Assembly (NCBI RefSeq): GCF_030297135.1
Contig: NZ_AP028065.1
Location: 2,356,001-2,420,000, forward strand
Direction: 5' to 3'
DNA length: 64,000 nucleotides
From: Pseudoalteromonas apostichopi
GTDB lineage: Bacteria > Pseudomonadota > Gammaproteobacteria > Enterobacterales > Alteromonadaceae
The position numbers and the translations under genes are program-made. Positions 17,173-25,892 of this stretch are shown piece after piece. The first letter of the stretch is position 1. Every line of letters begins with the position of its first letter. The notes beneath the pieces are model-generated. The model did no database searches, was not told the origin of the DNA, and was given only the letters and a program-made list of their open reading frames with translations.

Positions 17173-18144
17173 TTAATGATCGCGGGCAACGGCGATGCGG
17201 GCCAAACTCTCTAATGCTTGTTTGTAAGGTGTGTCTGGTAAGAAAGCAATACAAGCAATCGCTTTGTCAGCTTCTTGTTCTGCTTTTTGCATCGCAAACT
17301 CAAGCGCTTTAGTGTCAGCTAGTGCTGCTAGAATGCTCTCTAAGTGATCCATACCATTACCAAGCTCAATAGCTTCTCGTACCAGCTTAACTTGCTCGGG
17401 AGTGCCTTTTTGCATTGCGTAGATAAGCGGTAGGGTAGGTTTACCTTCAGCTAAATCATCGCCAATGTTTTTACCAAGTTGCTCGGCATCGGCGTTGTAA
17501 TCAAGGACATCATCTACTAGTTGGAATGCGGTCCCAAGATGCATTCCGTATAAGTTTAATGCTTCAAGGGTTTGTTCATCTTGCTCAGTAATAATTGCGG
17601 CAAGGCCTGTTGCAGCTTCGAACAATTTGGCTGTTTTGCTGTAAATAACCTGCATGTAGCTTTGTTCTGTGGTGTCAGGGTCGTTACAGTTCATTAGCTG
17701 TAATACTTCACCTTCAGCGATGACATTCGTTGCATCAGCCAAAATTTGCATAATTGGCATTTTTCCAAGGCCAACCATTAGCTGAAACGAACGTGTATAG
17801 ATAAAATCACCCACCAATACGCTTGCTGCATTACCGAACTCAGCATTTGCTGTAGGGGTGCCGCGGCGCAAATGTGACTCGTCGACAACGTCGTCATGCA
17901 ATAAAGTAGCGGTATGAATAAATTCGATGATAGTGGCAAGCGTAATGTGGTCTTTACCCTCATAACCGAGTGCTTTTGCCGCTAAAATGGCCAACATAGG
18001 ACGAACGCGTTTACCGCCGCTGTTTACTATGTATAAACCGAGTTGGTTAACCAAAGCGACATCTGAACGCATTTGGGCATGTATAAGTTGATTGACGTCA
18101 TCCATTTCATTTTCGATTAACGTCTGGATAGCTTTTATATCCAT
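17173..18144 (-). CDS. ispB: Octaprenyl diphosphate synthase
   Basis: A trans-isoprenyl diphosphate synthase of 323 residues that makes the side chain of ubiquinone and menaquinone. The two Asp-rich motifs are DDVVD (84-88) and DDVLD (211-215), with GGKRVRP near the start. A TTG at 18159 would add five residues, but the ATG at 18144 has GGAG at the right distance. It is divergent from rplU, as in E. coli. Confidence 0.94.
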   Translation of the reverse strand: MDIKAIQTLIENEMDDVNQLIHAQMRSDVALVNQLGLYIVNSGGKRVRPMLAILAAKALGYEGKDHITLATIIEFIHTATLLHDDVVDESHLRRGTPTANAEFGNAASVLVGDFIYTRSFQLMVGLGKMPIMQILADATNVIAEGEVLQLMNCNDPDTTEQSYMQVIYSKTAKLFEAATGLAAIITEQDEQTLEALNLYGMHLGTAFQLVDDVLDYNADAEQLGKNIGDDLAEGKPTLPLIYAMQKGTPEQVKLVREAIELGNGMDHLESILAALADTKALEFAMQKAEQEADKAIACIAFLPDTPYKQALESLARIAVARDH

Positions 18145-18159
18145 TGATCTCCGAGCCAA

Positions 18160-18463
18160 TATTTATGGGTATACGGGGCTGATTGTACAACAAAAAAAGC
18201 ACTTGCTCGATATTTTGTGATGATTCATTAAAAAAACACTGTAAAGTTTTTTATTTGAGATCAATTTTGCCAAGATAAATTTATAACCTTGATTAATAAG
18301 TGATCAGCTTTTTGAATTTTCAAGGTGCGTATTATTAGCGTAATTTAATTGTCATGAGATCGTAAAAACCGCTTGGCATGTGGTGTTTTTAAGATAGAAT
18401 AGAGAAAAATATTGAATTGCTCTCAATGCAGCTATTTTTTATTCATTTTATCGAAAAAGAGGC
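18160..18463. other. Intergenic region between ispB and rplU, nothing recognised
   Basis: This AT-rich stretch separates the divergent ispB and rplU genes. I find no coding signal, RNA signature or convincing operator in it. Some length is presumably taken by the promoter of ispB. Confidence 0.5.
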
Positions 18464-18492
18464 TTGCTAGTTTTTGCACATTAGCGTAAACT
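18464..18492 (+). promoter_or_regulatory. Probable promoter of rplU-rpmA
   Basis: TTGCTA (18464-18469) and TAAACT (18487-18492) are separated by exactly 17 bases. The predicted start point falls in a GC-rich CGCGCCC segment, as is common at stringently controlled ribosomal promoters. Confidence 0.55.
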
Positions 18493-18554
18493 TCGCGCCC
18501 TATTGAAGAATATTTTAGTTGCGTCGATTTGAGGGCGCACAGACGGAGTTAATT

Positions 18555-18866
18555 ATGTACGCGGTTTTCCAAAGTGGTGGTAAACAGCACCGTGTGACTG
18601 AAGGTCAAACAATTCGTCTTGAGAAATTAGACGTTGAAACTGGTGCAGCAGTTGAATTTGATTCAGTACTTTTAGTTGCTGATGGTGAGAAAATCGAGAT
18701 CGGTGTACCGTTCGTAAACGGTGGTAAAGTAACAGCTGAGGTTGTTTCACACGGTCGCGGTGAGAAAGTTAAGATTGTTAAATTTAGACGTCGTAAGCAT
18801 TCTCGTAAGCAAATGGGCCATCGTCAATGGTTCACTGAAGTTAAAATCACTGGCATTAGCGCTTAA
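18555..18866 (+). CDS. rplU: Ribosomal protein bL21
   Basis: The 103-residue large-subunit protein starts MYAVFQSGGKQHRV and ends with the basic FRRRKHSRKQMGHRQWFT segment. Its length is that of E. coli L21. The ATG at 18555 follows a GGAG ribosome site; a longer in-frame reading from 18519 has no support. rpmA follows after 16 bases. Confidence 0.97.
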   Translation: MYAVFQSGGKQHRVTEGQTIRLEKLDVETGAAVEFDSVLLVADGEKIEIGVPFVNGGKVTAEVVSHGRGEKVKIVKFRRRKHSRKQMGHRQWFTEVKITGISA

Positions 18867-18882
18867 TTAGAGGTACTGAGAA

Positions 18883-19140
18883 ATGGCACATAAAAAAGCA
18901 GCTGGTAGTACTCGTAACGGTCGCGATTCAGAAAGCAAACGCCTAGGTGTTAAGCGTTTTGGTGGCGAATCAGTTCTAGCGGGTAGCATCATTGTTCGTC
19001 AACGTGGTACTCGTTTCCACGCTGGCGCAAACGTAGGTATCGGTAAAGACCACACTATCTTCGCAAAAGCAGATGGTAAAGTTCAATTCGAACAGAAAGG
19101 TCCTTTAAACCGTAAATACGTAAATATCGTAGCTGAGTAA
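18883..19140 (+). CDS. rpmA: Ribosomal protein bL27
   Basis: An 85-residue protein starting MAHKKAAGSTRNGRDSESK, the conserved N-terminus that reaches the peptidyl-transferase centre. GGESVLAGSIIVRQRGT is also conserved. It forms the rplU-rpmA operon and is followed by a terminator. Confidence 0.97.
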   Translation: MAHKKAAGSTRNGRDSESKRLGVKRFGGESVLAGSIIVRQRGTRFHAGANVGIGKDHTIFAKADGKVQFEQKGPLNRKYVNIVAE

Positions 19141-19155
19141 TCATCTCGATATTTG

Positions 19156-19182
19156 AAAAACCCCGCCTTTGCGGGGTTTTTT
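19156..19182 (+). terminator. Intrinsic terminator after rpmA
   Basis: The stem CCCCGC/GCGGGG, with loop CTTT and flanking A and T runs, follows the rpmA stop by about 15 bases. Confidence 0.92.
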
Positions 19183-19211
19183 GTTTTAAGGCGCATAATA
19201 GTGCGTATAAA

Positions 19212-19264
19212 TATATACCTAAGCACCTTGGCATTGGGTGCTGAATAGGGCACTTAGGTATATA
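19212..19264. repeat. Twelve-base perfect inverted repeat in the cgtA promoter region
   Basis: TATATACCTAAG (19212-19223) and its exact complement CTTAGGTATATA (19253-19264) flank 29 bases that themselves contain AGCACC/GGTGCT. The right arm runs into TATAAT (19261-19266), a likely -10 for cgtA. It could be an operator, a leader hairpin or a small dispersed repeat. Confidence 0.6.
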
Positions 19265-19302
19265 ATAGAGTTATTAACAAGCCAATCTTAAAGTGAGTAA
19301 TC

Positions 19303-20457
19303 ATGAAGTTTGTAGATGAAGTAGAAATTCGTTGTGACGCGGGTGATGGCGGCAGCGGTGTCGTATCTTTCCGACGTGAAAAATATGTACCAGATGGCGG
19401 TCCTGATGGCGGCGACGGCGGCGATGGCGGCAGCGTTTATCTACAAGCCGATGAAAACTTAAATACGTTAATTGATTACCAATTTGAGCGTTTTCATAAA
19501 GCAGAGCGCGGCACAAATGGTCAAAGCCGTAACATGACTGGTAAAAAAGGCGCTGATTTAACGCTTAAAGTACCTGTGGGTACACGTATCATTGATGTTG
19601 ATACTGAAGAGTCATTAGGTGATTTGACCAAGCATGGTCAAAAGGTTGTTGTTGCAAAAGGTGGTTTCCATGGCTTGGGGAATGCACGTTTTAAATCAAG
19701 TACAAACCGTGCGCCTCGTCAAAAAACACTAGGCACACCTGGTGAAGTTCGCAGCTTACGCCTAGAGCTAATGCTACTTGCGGATGTTGGCTTACTTGGT
19801 TTACCAAATGCCGGCAAATCAACGTTTATCCGCAGTGTTTCTGCAGCTAAACCAAAAGTGGCTGATTACCCGTTTACGACGCTTATTCCTAATCTTGGTG
19901 TAGTACGCCCAGACGCTAATAAGTCATTTGTAATTGCTGATATCCCTGGTCTAATCGAAGGGGCTTCAGATGGTGCTGGCCTGGGTATTCGCTTCTTAAA
20001 GCACTTAGAGCGTTGTCGTGTATTACTGCATATCATTGATGTTATGCCTGTTGATGGCACAAATCCGGTTGATAATGCCTTTGCGATTATTAATGAGCTG
20101 CACCAATACAGCCCTAAACTTGCTGAAAAGCCGCGCTGGTTAGTGTTTAACAAAATTGACCTATTACCAGAAGGTGAAGCTGAAGCCCTGTGTAATGAAA
20201 TTGCCGAAGAGCTAGGTGAAGAGGCTAATGTTTACCGTATCTCTGCTGCGAATAAACAAAATACTCAAGCACTTTGTCATGACATTATGGCGCTACTTGA
20301 TAGTATGCCGAAAGAGAAATTCGCTGAAGAAGAGAAAGAAGAAGTTGAATTTAAGTGGGATACTTATCATCAGAAAGCGACCTCTCAAGACGATGATGAT
20401 TGGGATGACGACTGGGATGATGATGACTACGATGTAGAAGTTATCTACCAACGATAA
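19303..20457 (+). CDS. cgtA: Obg family GTPase CgtA/ObgE
   Basis: A 384-residue ribosome-associated GTPase with roles in 50S maturation and the stringent response. The Gly-rich Obg fold covers about residues 1-158, with DGGPDGGDGGDGGSV at 31-45. The G1 motif is GLPNAGKS (166-173), followed by DIPGLIEGA (G3) and NKIDL (G4). The C-terminus is very acidic, with runs of Asp and Trp. Placement after rplU-rpmA is conserved. Confidence 0.96.
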   Translation: MKFVDEVEIRCDAGDGGSGVVSFRREKYVPDGGPDGGDGGDGGSVYLQADENLNTLIDYQFERFHKAERGTNGQSRNMTGKKGADLTLKVPVGTRIIDVDTEESLGDLTKHGQKVVVAKGGFHGLGNARFKSSTNRAPRQKTLGTPGEVRSLRLELMLLADVGLLGLPNAGKSTFIRSVSAAKPKVADYPFTTLIPNLGVVRPDANKSFVIADIPGLIEGASDGAGLGIRFLKHLERCRVLLHIIDVMPVDGTNPVDNAFAIINELHQYSPKLAEKPRWLVFNKIDLLPEGEAEALCNEIAEELGEEANVYRISAANKQNTQALCHDIMALLDSMPKEKFAEEEKEEVEFKWDTYHQKATSQDDDDWDDDWDDDDYDVEVIYQR

Positions 20458-20470
20458 AATTTAAAACTGA

Positions 20471-20496
20471 AAAGGAGCCATGCGCTCCTTTTTTAT
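20471..20496 (+). terminator. Intrinsic terminator after cgtA
   Basis: The stem AAAGGAGC/GCTCCTTT with loop CATGC is followed by TTTT. The ATG in its loop (20480) is in frame with folA but is a part of this terminator, not a start. Confidence 0.85.
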
Positions 20497-20524
20497 TAAT
20501 AAGAAAAAAGTATTAAGGTTTAGT

Positions 20525-21016
20525 GTGAAAATTTCAATGATTGCTGCTATGGCAAATAACCGAGTAATTGGTCAAGACAACCAAATGCCATGGCATTTAC
20601 CTGCCGATCTGCAACACTTTAAAAAAGTAACCATGGCAAAGCCTGTGATCATGGGCCGTAAAACGTTTGAATCAATAGGCCGCCCTTTGCCAGGCCGTCA
20701 AAATATTATTATCACGCGTAATGCTGATTATACCGCAGAGGGTATTGAGGTGGTTACTTCACCTGAGGCTGCGCTGGAATTGGTTGCTGATGTTGAAGAA
20801 GTAATGATTATAGGCGGTGGAAATATATACGAACAATTTCTATCTCAAGCAGATCGTCTATACTTAACATTCATCGACCTTGAAGTGGCCGGTGATACGC
20901 AGTTTCCAGATTACGAAAGTGTTGCTAATTGGACAGTTGTAGAGCAAGAACAGCATCAGCCTGATAACAAAAACTCTTACTCGTATACCTTTGTAACGCT
21001 GTATAAAAATTCGTAA
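20525..21016 (+). CDS. folA: Dihydrofolate reductase
   Basis: A 163-residue NADPH enzyme that makes tetrahydrofolate. It has MIAAMANNRVIGQDNQMPW, the active-site Asp28 (Asp27 in E. coli), VIMGRKTFESIGRPLPGR and MIIGGGNIYEQFL. The start is a GTG with AAGG upstream. An earlier in-frame ATG at 20480 lies inside the cgtA terminator and is rejected. Confidence 0.95.
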   Translation: MKISMIAAMANNRVIGQDNQMPWHLPADLQHFKKVTMAKPVIMGRKTFESIGRPLPGRQNIIITRNADYTAEGIEVVTSPEAALELVADVEEVMIIGGGNIYEQFLSQADRLYLTFIDLEVAGDTQFPDYESVANWTVVEQEQHQPDNKNSYSYTFVTLYKNS

Positions 21017-21095
21017 CATTATTGCGGTAAAAATAATTAGTTGGTACAATATTACACAATCTTGGTAAGAAAAAAGTATTACATAAGGGCAAAAT

Positions 21096-21473
21096 ATGAT
21101 GAAGTTACCAAACATGTTACTTGCAGCGGTTGTTGTTTCAGCGTCAGTTGCGTATACAGCACCAGCAAAAGCTGATGATCAATTAGCGGTTTCAATCTGT
21201 GAATACATCGCTGCTGATGATAAAAACCGTCTACGTAGTAAGCTGAAAAGCTCACGTGTGAAAATCCGTAATATCTTTGATGCTGTAAAATGTAATGGCA
21301 ACAATATGCTTCGTCATGCAATTGAAAGCGGTGCTGCTGATGCTGGTGAATACATCGTTAAGAACTTATCTAAAAGTTCTTTAGAAGACGGTGCAGACAT
21401 CGCATGGGCTGAATCAAACGGTCACGGTGGTTCACCACTAATTGCTGTTATTAAAGAGCGCGCAGGCCTTTAA
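21096..21473 (+). CDS. Secreted DUF3718 family protein
   Basis: A 125-residue protein with a signal peptide cleaved near PAKA-DD (about residues 24-26), predicted to be periplasmic. Two cysteines remain (in SICEYI and KCNGNN) and could pair. The segment ICEYIAADDKNRLR and the KIRNIFDAVKCNGNNMLR block match the DUF3718 family of Shewanella and Pseudoalteromonas. The function is unknown. A second ATG follows at once (21099). Confidence 0.75.
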   Translation: MMKLPNMLLAAVVVSASVAYTAPAKADDQLAVSICEYIAADDKNRLRSKLKSSRVKIRNIFDAVKCNGNNMLRHAIESGAADAGEYIVKNLSKSSLEDGADIAWAESNGHGGSPLIAVIKERAGL

Positions 21474-21496
21474 CTTAAACGCCAATAGAATTTAAG

Positions 21497-21521
21497 AAAC
21501 CGCACTCGTTGCGGTTTTTTT
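21497..21521 (+). terminator. Intrinsic terminator after the DUF3718 gene
   Basis: AACCGC/GCGGTT with a seven-base loop is followed by a T run. Confidence 0.85.
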
Positions 21522-21677
21522 ATGCCTGAAAAACGCGTCGCTAAATTAATACCTAGTCGCAATAGAACTTAATTATTATGTATTAAAAAATGCATCTACA
21601 TGGGCGTAGGGGGCAGGCGAATATTAAGAGTAATTACCTCCAAAGATCACTCAATTAAGCGAACTGGTATGAATATA

Positions 21678-21709
21678 TAAAAAAACCGTGTTTGCTTACG
21701 CAAACACGG
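21678..21709 (-). terminator. Intrinsic terminator of the chemoreceptor gene
   Basis: On the minus strand, a ten-base-pair stem (GCAAACACGG and its complement, four-base loop) is followed by seven T residues. Confidence 0.88.
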
Positions 21710-21733
21710 CTTATATTCTTGTCTTACCGCTTC

Positions 21734-23749
21734 TTAAACTTTAAACGCATCTACCGATAAACGAAGTTCTTCTGCTAACTTAGCAACTTCTGAACTCGAA
21801 ATATTGGTTTGGTTTGCGCCTTCAGCTGTTTGCTCTGCGATTGCAACAATCGACTCTAAGCGTTCGCTAATTTCTTGCGATACTTGCTGTTGCTCATGAG
21901 CAGCTGTTGAGATCTCCTCACTTACGTTATGAGCTTGCGCAACGGCTGCGGTGATTGAGTCAAGAGCTGTATTTGCAAGGTCTGATTGCTCAACACACGA
22001 CTCAGCTTGTTGCTTACCTTTCGACATTGCCGCTACAGCAGCCTCAGCGCCAACTTGAAGCGATTCAATCATAGCTTGAATCTCTTGGGTCGACTCTTGA
22101 GTCTTGCTTGCAAGAGAGCGTACTTCGTCAGCTACTACGGCGAAGCCTCGGCCTTGCTCACCGGCACGGGCTGCTTCAATGGCTGCATTAAGCGCGAGTA
22201 GGTTAGTTTGCTCAGCAATGCCACGAATAACATCTAGGATACCACCGATTGATGCGCTATCTTTGTGTAGTTTATTGATAACTTGTGATGCATCATCCAC
22301 TTCACGAGCAAGTTGTTCAATAGTCGCTTTATTTTGCGAAGAAATACCTTTAACACGGTCAGCTTCTTTATCTGCGTTCTTGATTTCACTTAGTGCTTGT
22401 TGAGCGCTACTGCTTACTGCTTGTGATGTGCTGCTCATTTCAGTGGTTGCTGTCGCAGCTTGTTCAACTTGCGCTTGTTGATTACGAATAGCTTGGCTAG
22501 ATTCTTCAGTGATTGCTGAAGTCTCTTCAGAGGCTGCAGCAAGCTGTGTAGAGCGAGAGATAATACCTTGAATAAGCGTACGTAAACTTTCGATTAGCGT
22601 ATTACAACTGCGTGATAGCTCACCGAACTCGTCTTTAGCAGAGTCGTCTAGGCGTTGAGTCATATCGCCGCTAGCAACAATATCAAGAATACGGTTTACT
22701 TCAGAAAGTGGTTTAGTAATACGGCTAACAGTAATTGCTGCAACAGCAATAGCAATTAAAGTGGCGATAACCATGGCAATCCAAGTCCAAATCGTTGCAG
22801 TAGATACGTTACCACTTACATCTTGTTGTAAGTCAAAGGCAAGAACCGTAGCTTGGTCAACAAGCTCTTTAAGTTGCTTTAGAGCTTCAGTGGTTGATTT
22901 TTCTGCATTAGCCAGCTCAGATTGAGTTTGTGCAATTGCATCAATGAGACGTTTTTTATTTGCTGATAAACTGTTGTTGCCGCGAACGTTGTCAGCAAGA
23001 CTTTCAAAATAACCATTTAGGTCATTATATAAATCCGCATTATTATCAATGATAGCTGGACGGATAAGGCCAAGGCTTCGTTCAACTTCTTCTAGGTAAT
23101 AAGTTTGTTCGTTTTTGATGATATCTAAGGTATTAAGCGTTTTAACCGTTAGCATGTCTGTGCTATTAGTTACTACTGATTGGAAGTTATTTTCCATGTT
23201 ATTGGCAGCTTGATAAGCACGCGAGTGGTTTTCTTCAAGACCATCAATATCAATAATATCAAGTACAACAGAGTTAGCATCTTCAGCACTTATCTCGATG
23301 TTTTCAAGCTGGGTGCGCAGTGTTTTGTTGAGCTCAAGTTGAGTTTGTTTGTCTGCAAAAAGGTTATCGACAGATTTAGCAAAGCGTTTATAAGTTTGTT
23401 CAACTTCTTGGCTGCTTTGTTTCAGTTTCGGATCGTTACTAACTACCTGTTGTAAATCTTGGTAGGAGTTATCGTAACGCTTTTTCTGTTCGTTAAAGTT
23501 TTTTCTAAGTGCAGCTAATTCATCTTGTGATGTAGTGTAAAAGCTCGCTTGCGCTGACTTACTCATCAAAATGAATTCAACTTGCAACTCATAACTTTTG
23601 TCGAGAGCCGGTAATGACAGCTGATTAACTCGCTGTGTCGATTGATCAATGTTGGTAATTCTGATCAACGAGTTACCACCAATAAATAGCAGGAGTAACG
23701 TAATAACAATAAAGCCACCCCAAATTCGCTGTCTAACGGTCAAGTTCAT
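21734..23749 (-). CDS. Methyl-accepting chemotaxis protein
   Basis: A 671-residue inner-membrane receptor. The first membrane segment is at about 10-30, then a long helical periplasmic sensor of about 290 residues, then the second membrane segment at about 320-342. A HAMP domain (about 343-395) and the cytoplasmic signalling domain follow. The hairpin tip is visible around GRGFAVVADEVRSLA. There is no C-terminal pentapeptide for CheR/CheB tethering. The ligand is unknown, and no che genes are adjacent. Confidence 0.93.
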   Translation of the reverse strand: MNLTVRQRIWGGFIVITLLLLFIGGNSLIRITNIDQSTQRVNQLSLPALDKSYELQVEFILMSKSAQASFYTTSQDELAALRKNFNEQKKRYDNSYQDLQQVVSNDPKLKQSSQEVEQTYKRFAKSVDNLFADKQTQLELNKTLRTQLENIEISAEDANSVVLDIIDIDGLEENHSRAYQAANNMENNFQSVVTNSTDMLTVKTLNTLDIIKNEQTYYLEEVERSLGLIRPAIIDNNADLYNDLNGYFESLADNVRGNNSLSANKKRLIDAIAQTQSELANAEKSTTEALKQLKELVDQATVLAFDLQQDVSGNVSTATIWTWIAMVIATLIAIAVAAITVSRITKPLSEVNRILDIVASGDMTQRLDDSAKDEFGELSRSCNTLIESLRTLIQGIISRSTQLAAASEETSAITEESSQAIRNQQAQVEQAATATTEMSSTSQAVSSSAQQALSEIKNADKEADRVKGISSQNKATIEQLAREVDDASQVINKLHKDSASIGGILDVIRGIAEQTNLLALNAAIEAARAGEQGRGFAVVADEVRSLASKTQESTQEIQAMIESLQVGAEAAVAAMSKGKQQAESCVEQSDLANTALDSITAAVAQAHNVSEEISTAAHEQQQVSQEISERLESIVAIAEQTAEGANQTNISSSEVAKLAEELRLSVDAFKV

Positions 23750-23890
23750 ATGTAATTCCAGAAAATAGTACTAATCAATACTTATCGGCAAGGTTGCCAA
23801 TTAGTTAAGTAATTAAATTTAATTAGCTTTAAATTAAATCAACTTTAATTTATATAAATCTAACAGATGTTCAGCTATTTTTCAGTTTAT

Positions 23891-24706
23891 TTAGATAAAA
23901 GAGTGGGATTTTTCGACAAAACAGTCTTTTTTGCTGAGTTCCATGAGTGTCATTGCGCCTCCCCATACACAGCCAGTGTCGAGGGCATGAATATTTTCGG
24001 CGTTTACTTTACCTTCTAAAGCGGCCCAGTGACCAAATGTGATCTGTTGATTGAGTTCAGAAATATTCGGATGCTCAAACCAAGGTAGTATTGAGCTATC
24101 TTCACTAACGCTGGTTTTATTGCTGAAATCTAGCTCACCGAGCAAATTTACAAAACGCATACGAGTGAAGTAATTAACAATATAACGAAACTTGGCTTCA
24201 TTACTCATCGTTGATTGCCATTCTAATGGATGGGAGTCATACATATTGGCAAAGTAATGATTGGCATCACTACCTTGATAGCAACTTTCTGCAAAGCGAG
24301 CGCGCTTTAATGCTTTTTTAATTGACCAATTTGGGTTTAAGCCGGCATGGCTTATTAGCATGTCGTAGCGTTCAAGCCACAAGGCTAAAGGCTGTTGTTG
24401 CAAAAAATGAATATATTCAGAGCGTTTTGGACTAGAAAAAACAGCATCAAGCTTATCTTTAGGATTTGCTGGTTTATTTAAATAATGACAGGCAATAAGG
24501 TGTAAGTCATGATTACCGAGGGTAATGGTCACACTGCCTTGCATTTTATAAAGACGCTCGAGGCAGGCGAGTGAGTCAGGGCCTCGAGCGACAATATCGC
24601 CAACTAAGTAAAGGTGATCTTGGCTTGGGTTGAAGTTGACACGTTTGAGTAACGTATCAAATTCACAGTAACAGCCTTGTAAGTCACCAATTGCGTAATC
24701 AGCCAT
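23891..24706 (-). CDS. apaH: Symmetrical bis(5'-nucleosyl)-tetraphosphatase
   Basis: A 271-residue metallophosphatase that hydrolyses Ap4A to two ADP and also decaps Np4-RNA in E. coli. The motifs are AIGDLQGCYCEF, LVGDIVARGPDS and TLGNHDLHLIA, with a downstream SHAGL. It is the last gene of the lptD-surA-pdxA-rsmA-apaG-apaH block, six bases after apaG. Confidence 0.95.
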   Translation of the reverse strand: MADYAIGDLQGCYCEFDTLLKRVNFNPSQDHLYLVGDIVARGPDSLACLERLYKMQGSVTITLGNHDLHLIACHYLNKPANPKDKLDAVFSSPKRSEYIHFLQQQPLALWLERYDMLISHAGLNPNWSIKKALKRARFAESCYQGSDANHYFANMYDSHPLEWQSTMSNEAKFRYIVNYFTRMRFVNLLGELDFSNKTSVSEDSSILPWFEHPNISELNQQITFGHWAALEGKVNAENIHALDTGCVWGGAMTLMELSKKDCFVEKSHSFI

Positions 24707-24712
24707 TGTTAC

Positions 24713-25102
24713 CTAGTGCAAAATGTTTGGACAGGCTAAACGAAAAACGTCGATTGGCGCTTCAAACTCAGTACCAAACTCGTTACGCATGGTGTAGTGA
24801 CCTTGCATTGTGCCAACCGGGGTATCAAGTACAGCACCACTGGTGTATTTATAGCTTTCGCCAGGAGCAATAGTGGGTGTTTCACCAACAACACCTTCGC
24901 CTTGTACCTCAACTTCTTTACCATTGGCATCGGTAATTAACCAATAACGACTTAAAAGCTTAGCGCTACATAAGCTGTGGTTTTTAATGGTGATTGAGTA
25001 AGCAAAAACGTATTTATCTTGTTCAGGCTCTGATTGACCTTCTACATAGAAGGTTTCAACCGAAACCTTAATTGGAGAACCTAAATTACTGCTTGTTGTC
25101 AT
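24713..25102 (-). CDS. apaG: ApaG protein
   Basis: A 129-residue protein forming the single beta-sandwich ApaG domain. GSPIKVSVETFYVEGQSEP, NHSLCSAKLLSRYW and MQGHYTM are recognisable. It accompanies apaH and rsmA in most gammaproteobacteria; its biochemical role is not settled. The start overlaps the rsmA end by 17 bases, which indicates translational coupling. Confidence 0.93.
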   Translation of the reverse strand: MTTSSNLGSPIKVSVETFYVEGQSEPEQDKYVFAYSITIKNHSLCSAKLLSRYWLITDANGKEVEVQGEGVVGETPTIAPGESYKYTSGAVLDTPVGTMQGHYTMRNEFGTEFEAPIDVFRLACPNILH

Positions 25103-25892
25103 AAATCCAATTAGCTATATCAATAAATTGTTGTAAAGATAGGCTTTCTGCACGAAGAGTGATATCAATACCTATACCTGTTAGTTCTTCAGCTGTAAGT
25201 AAGTTAGATAAGCTATTACGCAGTGTCTTACGACGTTGGTTAAAAGCTTCTAAACAAACGGTGTTTAATAACTTAGTACTTTTAGCTGAACGTTGTTCTG
25301 GCTTTTTAGGGATCAAGCGGATAACCGCTGAATCTACCTTAGGTGCAGGCTTAAAGCATTCAGGTGGCACATCAATCACTGGCATTGCGTGGCAGTAATA
25401 CTGTGTCATCACACTTAAACGACCAAAGGCTTTACTGCCAGGGCCTGCAACCATACGTTTGACAACTTCTTTTTGCAGCATAAAGTGCATGTGCTCAACA
25501 TTATCTGCGAACTCAAATAAATGGAATAGCAGCGGGGTCGAAACGTTGTAAGGTAAGTTACCAAAAATCTTTAACTTTTCGTCAGACTTGATCAGAGAGC
25601 TGAAATCGAACTTCATTGCATCGCCTTGATGCACTGTTAATTTAGGCCCTAAAAATGGGTGGCTCGTTAAACGTTCTGCTAAGTCTTTATCTAGCTCAAC
25701 AACAGTTAGATGGCCACTTAATTCAGCTACAGGCTCAGTGATTGCACCAAGGCCTGGGCCGATTTCTACTAAATTGTCTTCAGGTTTAGGATCAATAGCC
25801 GTGACGATTTTGTCGATGATCATGTCATCGTTTAAAAAGTTTTGACCAAAACGCTTACGAGCGCGGTGTCCTAAATGTACTTTATCTGTCAT
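25086..25892 (-). CDS. rsmA: 16S rRNA dimethyladenosine transferase RsmA (KsgA)
   Basis: A 268-residue S-adenosylmethionine enzyme that dimethylates A1518 and A1519 of 16S rRNA. RKRFGQNFL, the SAM motif EIGPGLGAITEP and the catalytic NLPYNVSTPL are present. The start overlaps the pdxA stop by four bases. Confidence 0.96.
   Translation of the reverse strand: MTDKVHLGHRARKRFGQNFLNDDMIIDKIVTAIDPKPEDNLVEIGPGLGAITEPVAELSGHLTVVELDKDLAERLTSHPFLGPKLTVHQGDAMKFDFSSLIKSDEKLKIFGNLPYNVSTPLLFHLFEFADNVEHMHFMLQKEVVKRMVAGPGSKAFGRLSVMTQYYCHAMPVIDVPPECFKPAPKVDSAVIRLIPKKPEQRSAKSTKLLNTVCLEAFNQRRKTLRNSLSNLLTAEELTGIGIDITLRAESLSLQQFIDIANWIYDNKQ

Noticed and set aside
20480..20524. Upstream ATG extension of folA
   Set aside because: The ATG lies in the loop of the cgtA terminator, and the extension is absent from the dihydrofolate reductase family; the GTG at 20525 has a ribosome site and fits.
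22104..22403. Plus-strand frame opposite the chemoreceptor signalling domain
   Set aside because: It is the mirror of a repetitive, Ala/Ser-rich coding region. Similar mirror frames lie opposite aceF and rapA.
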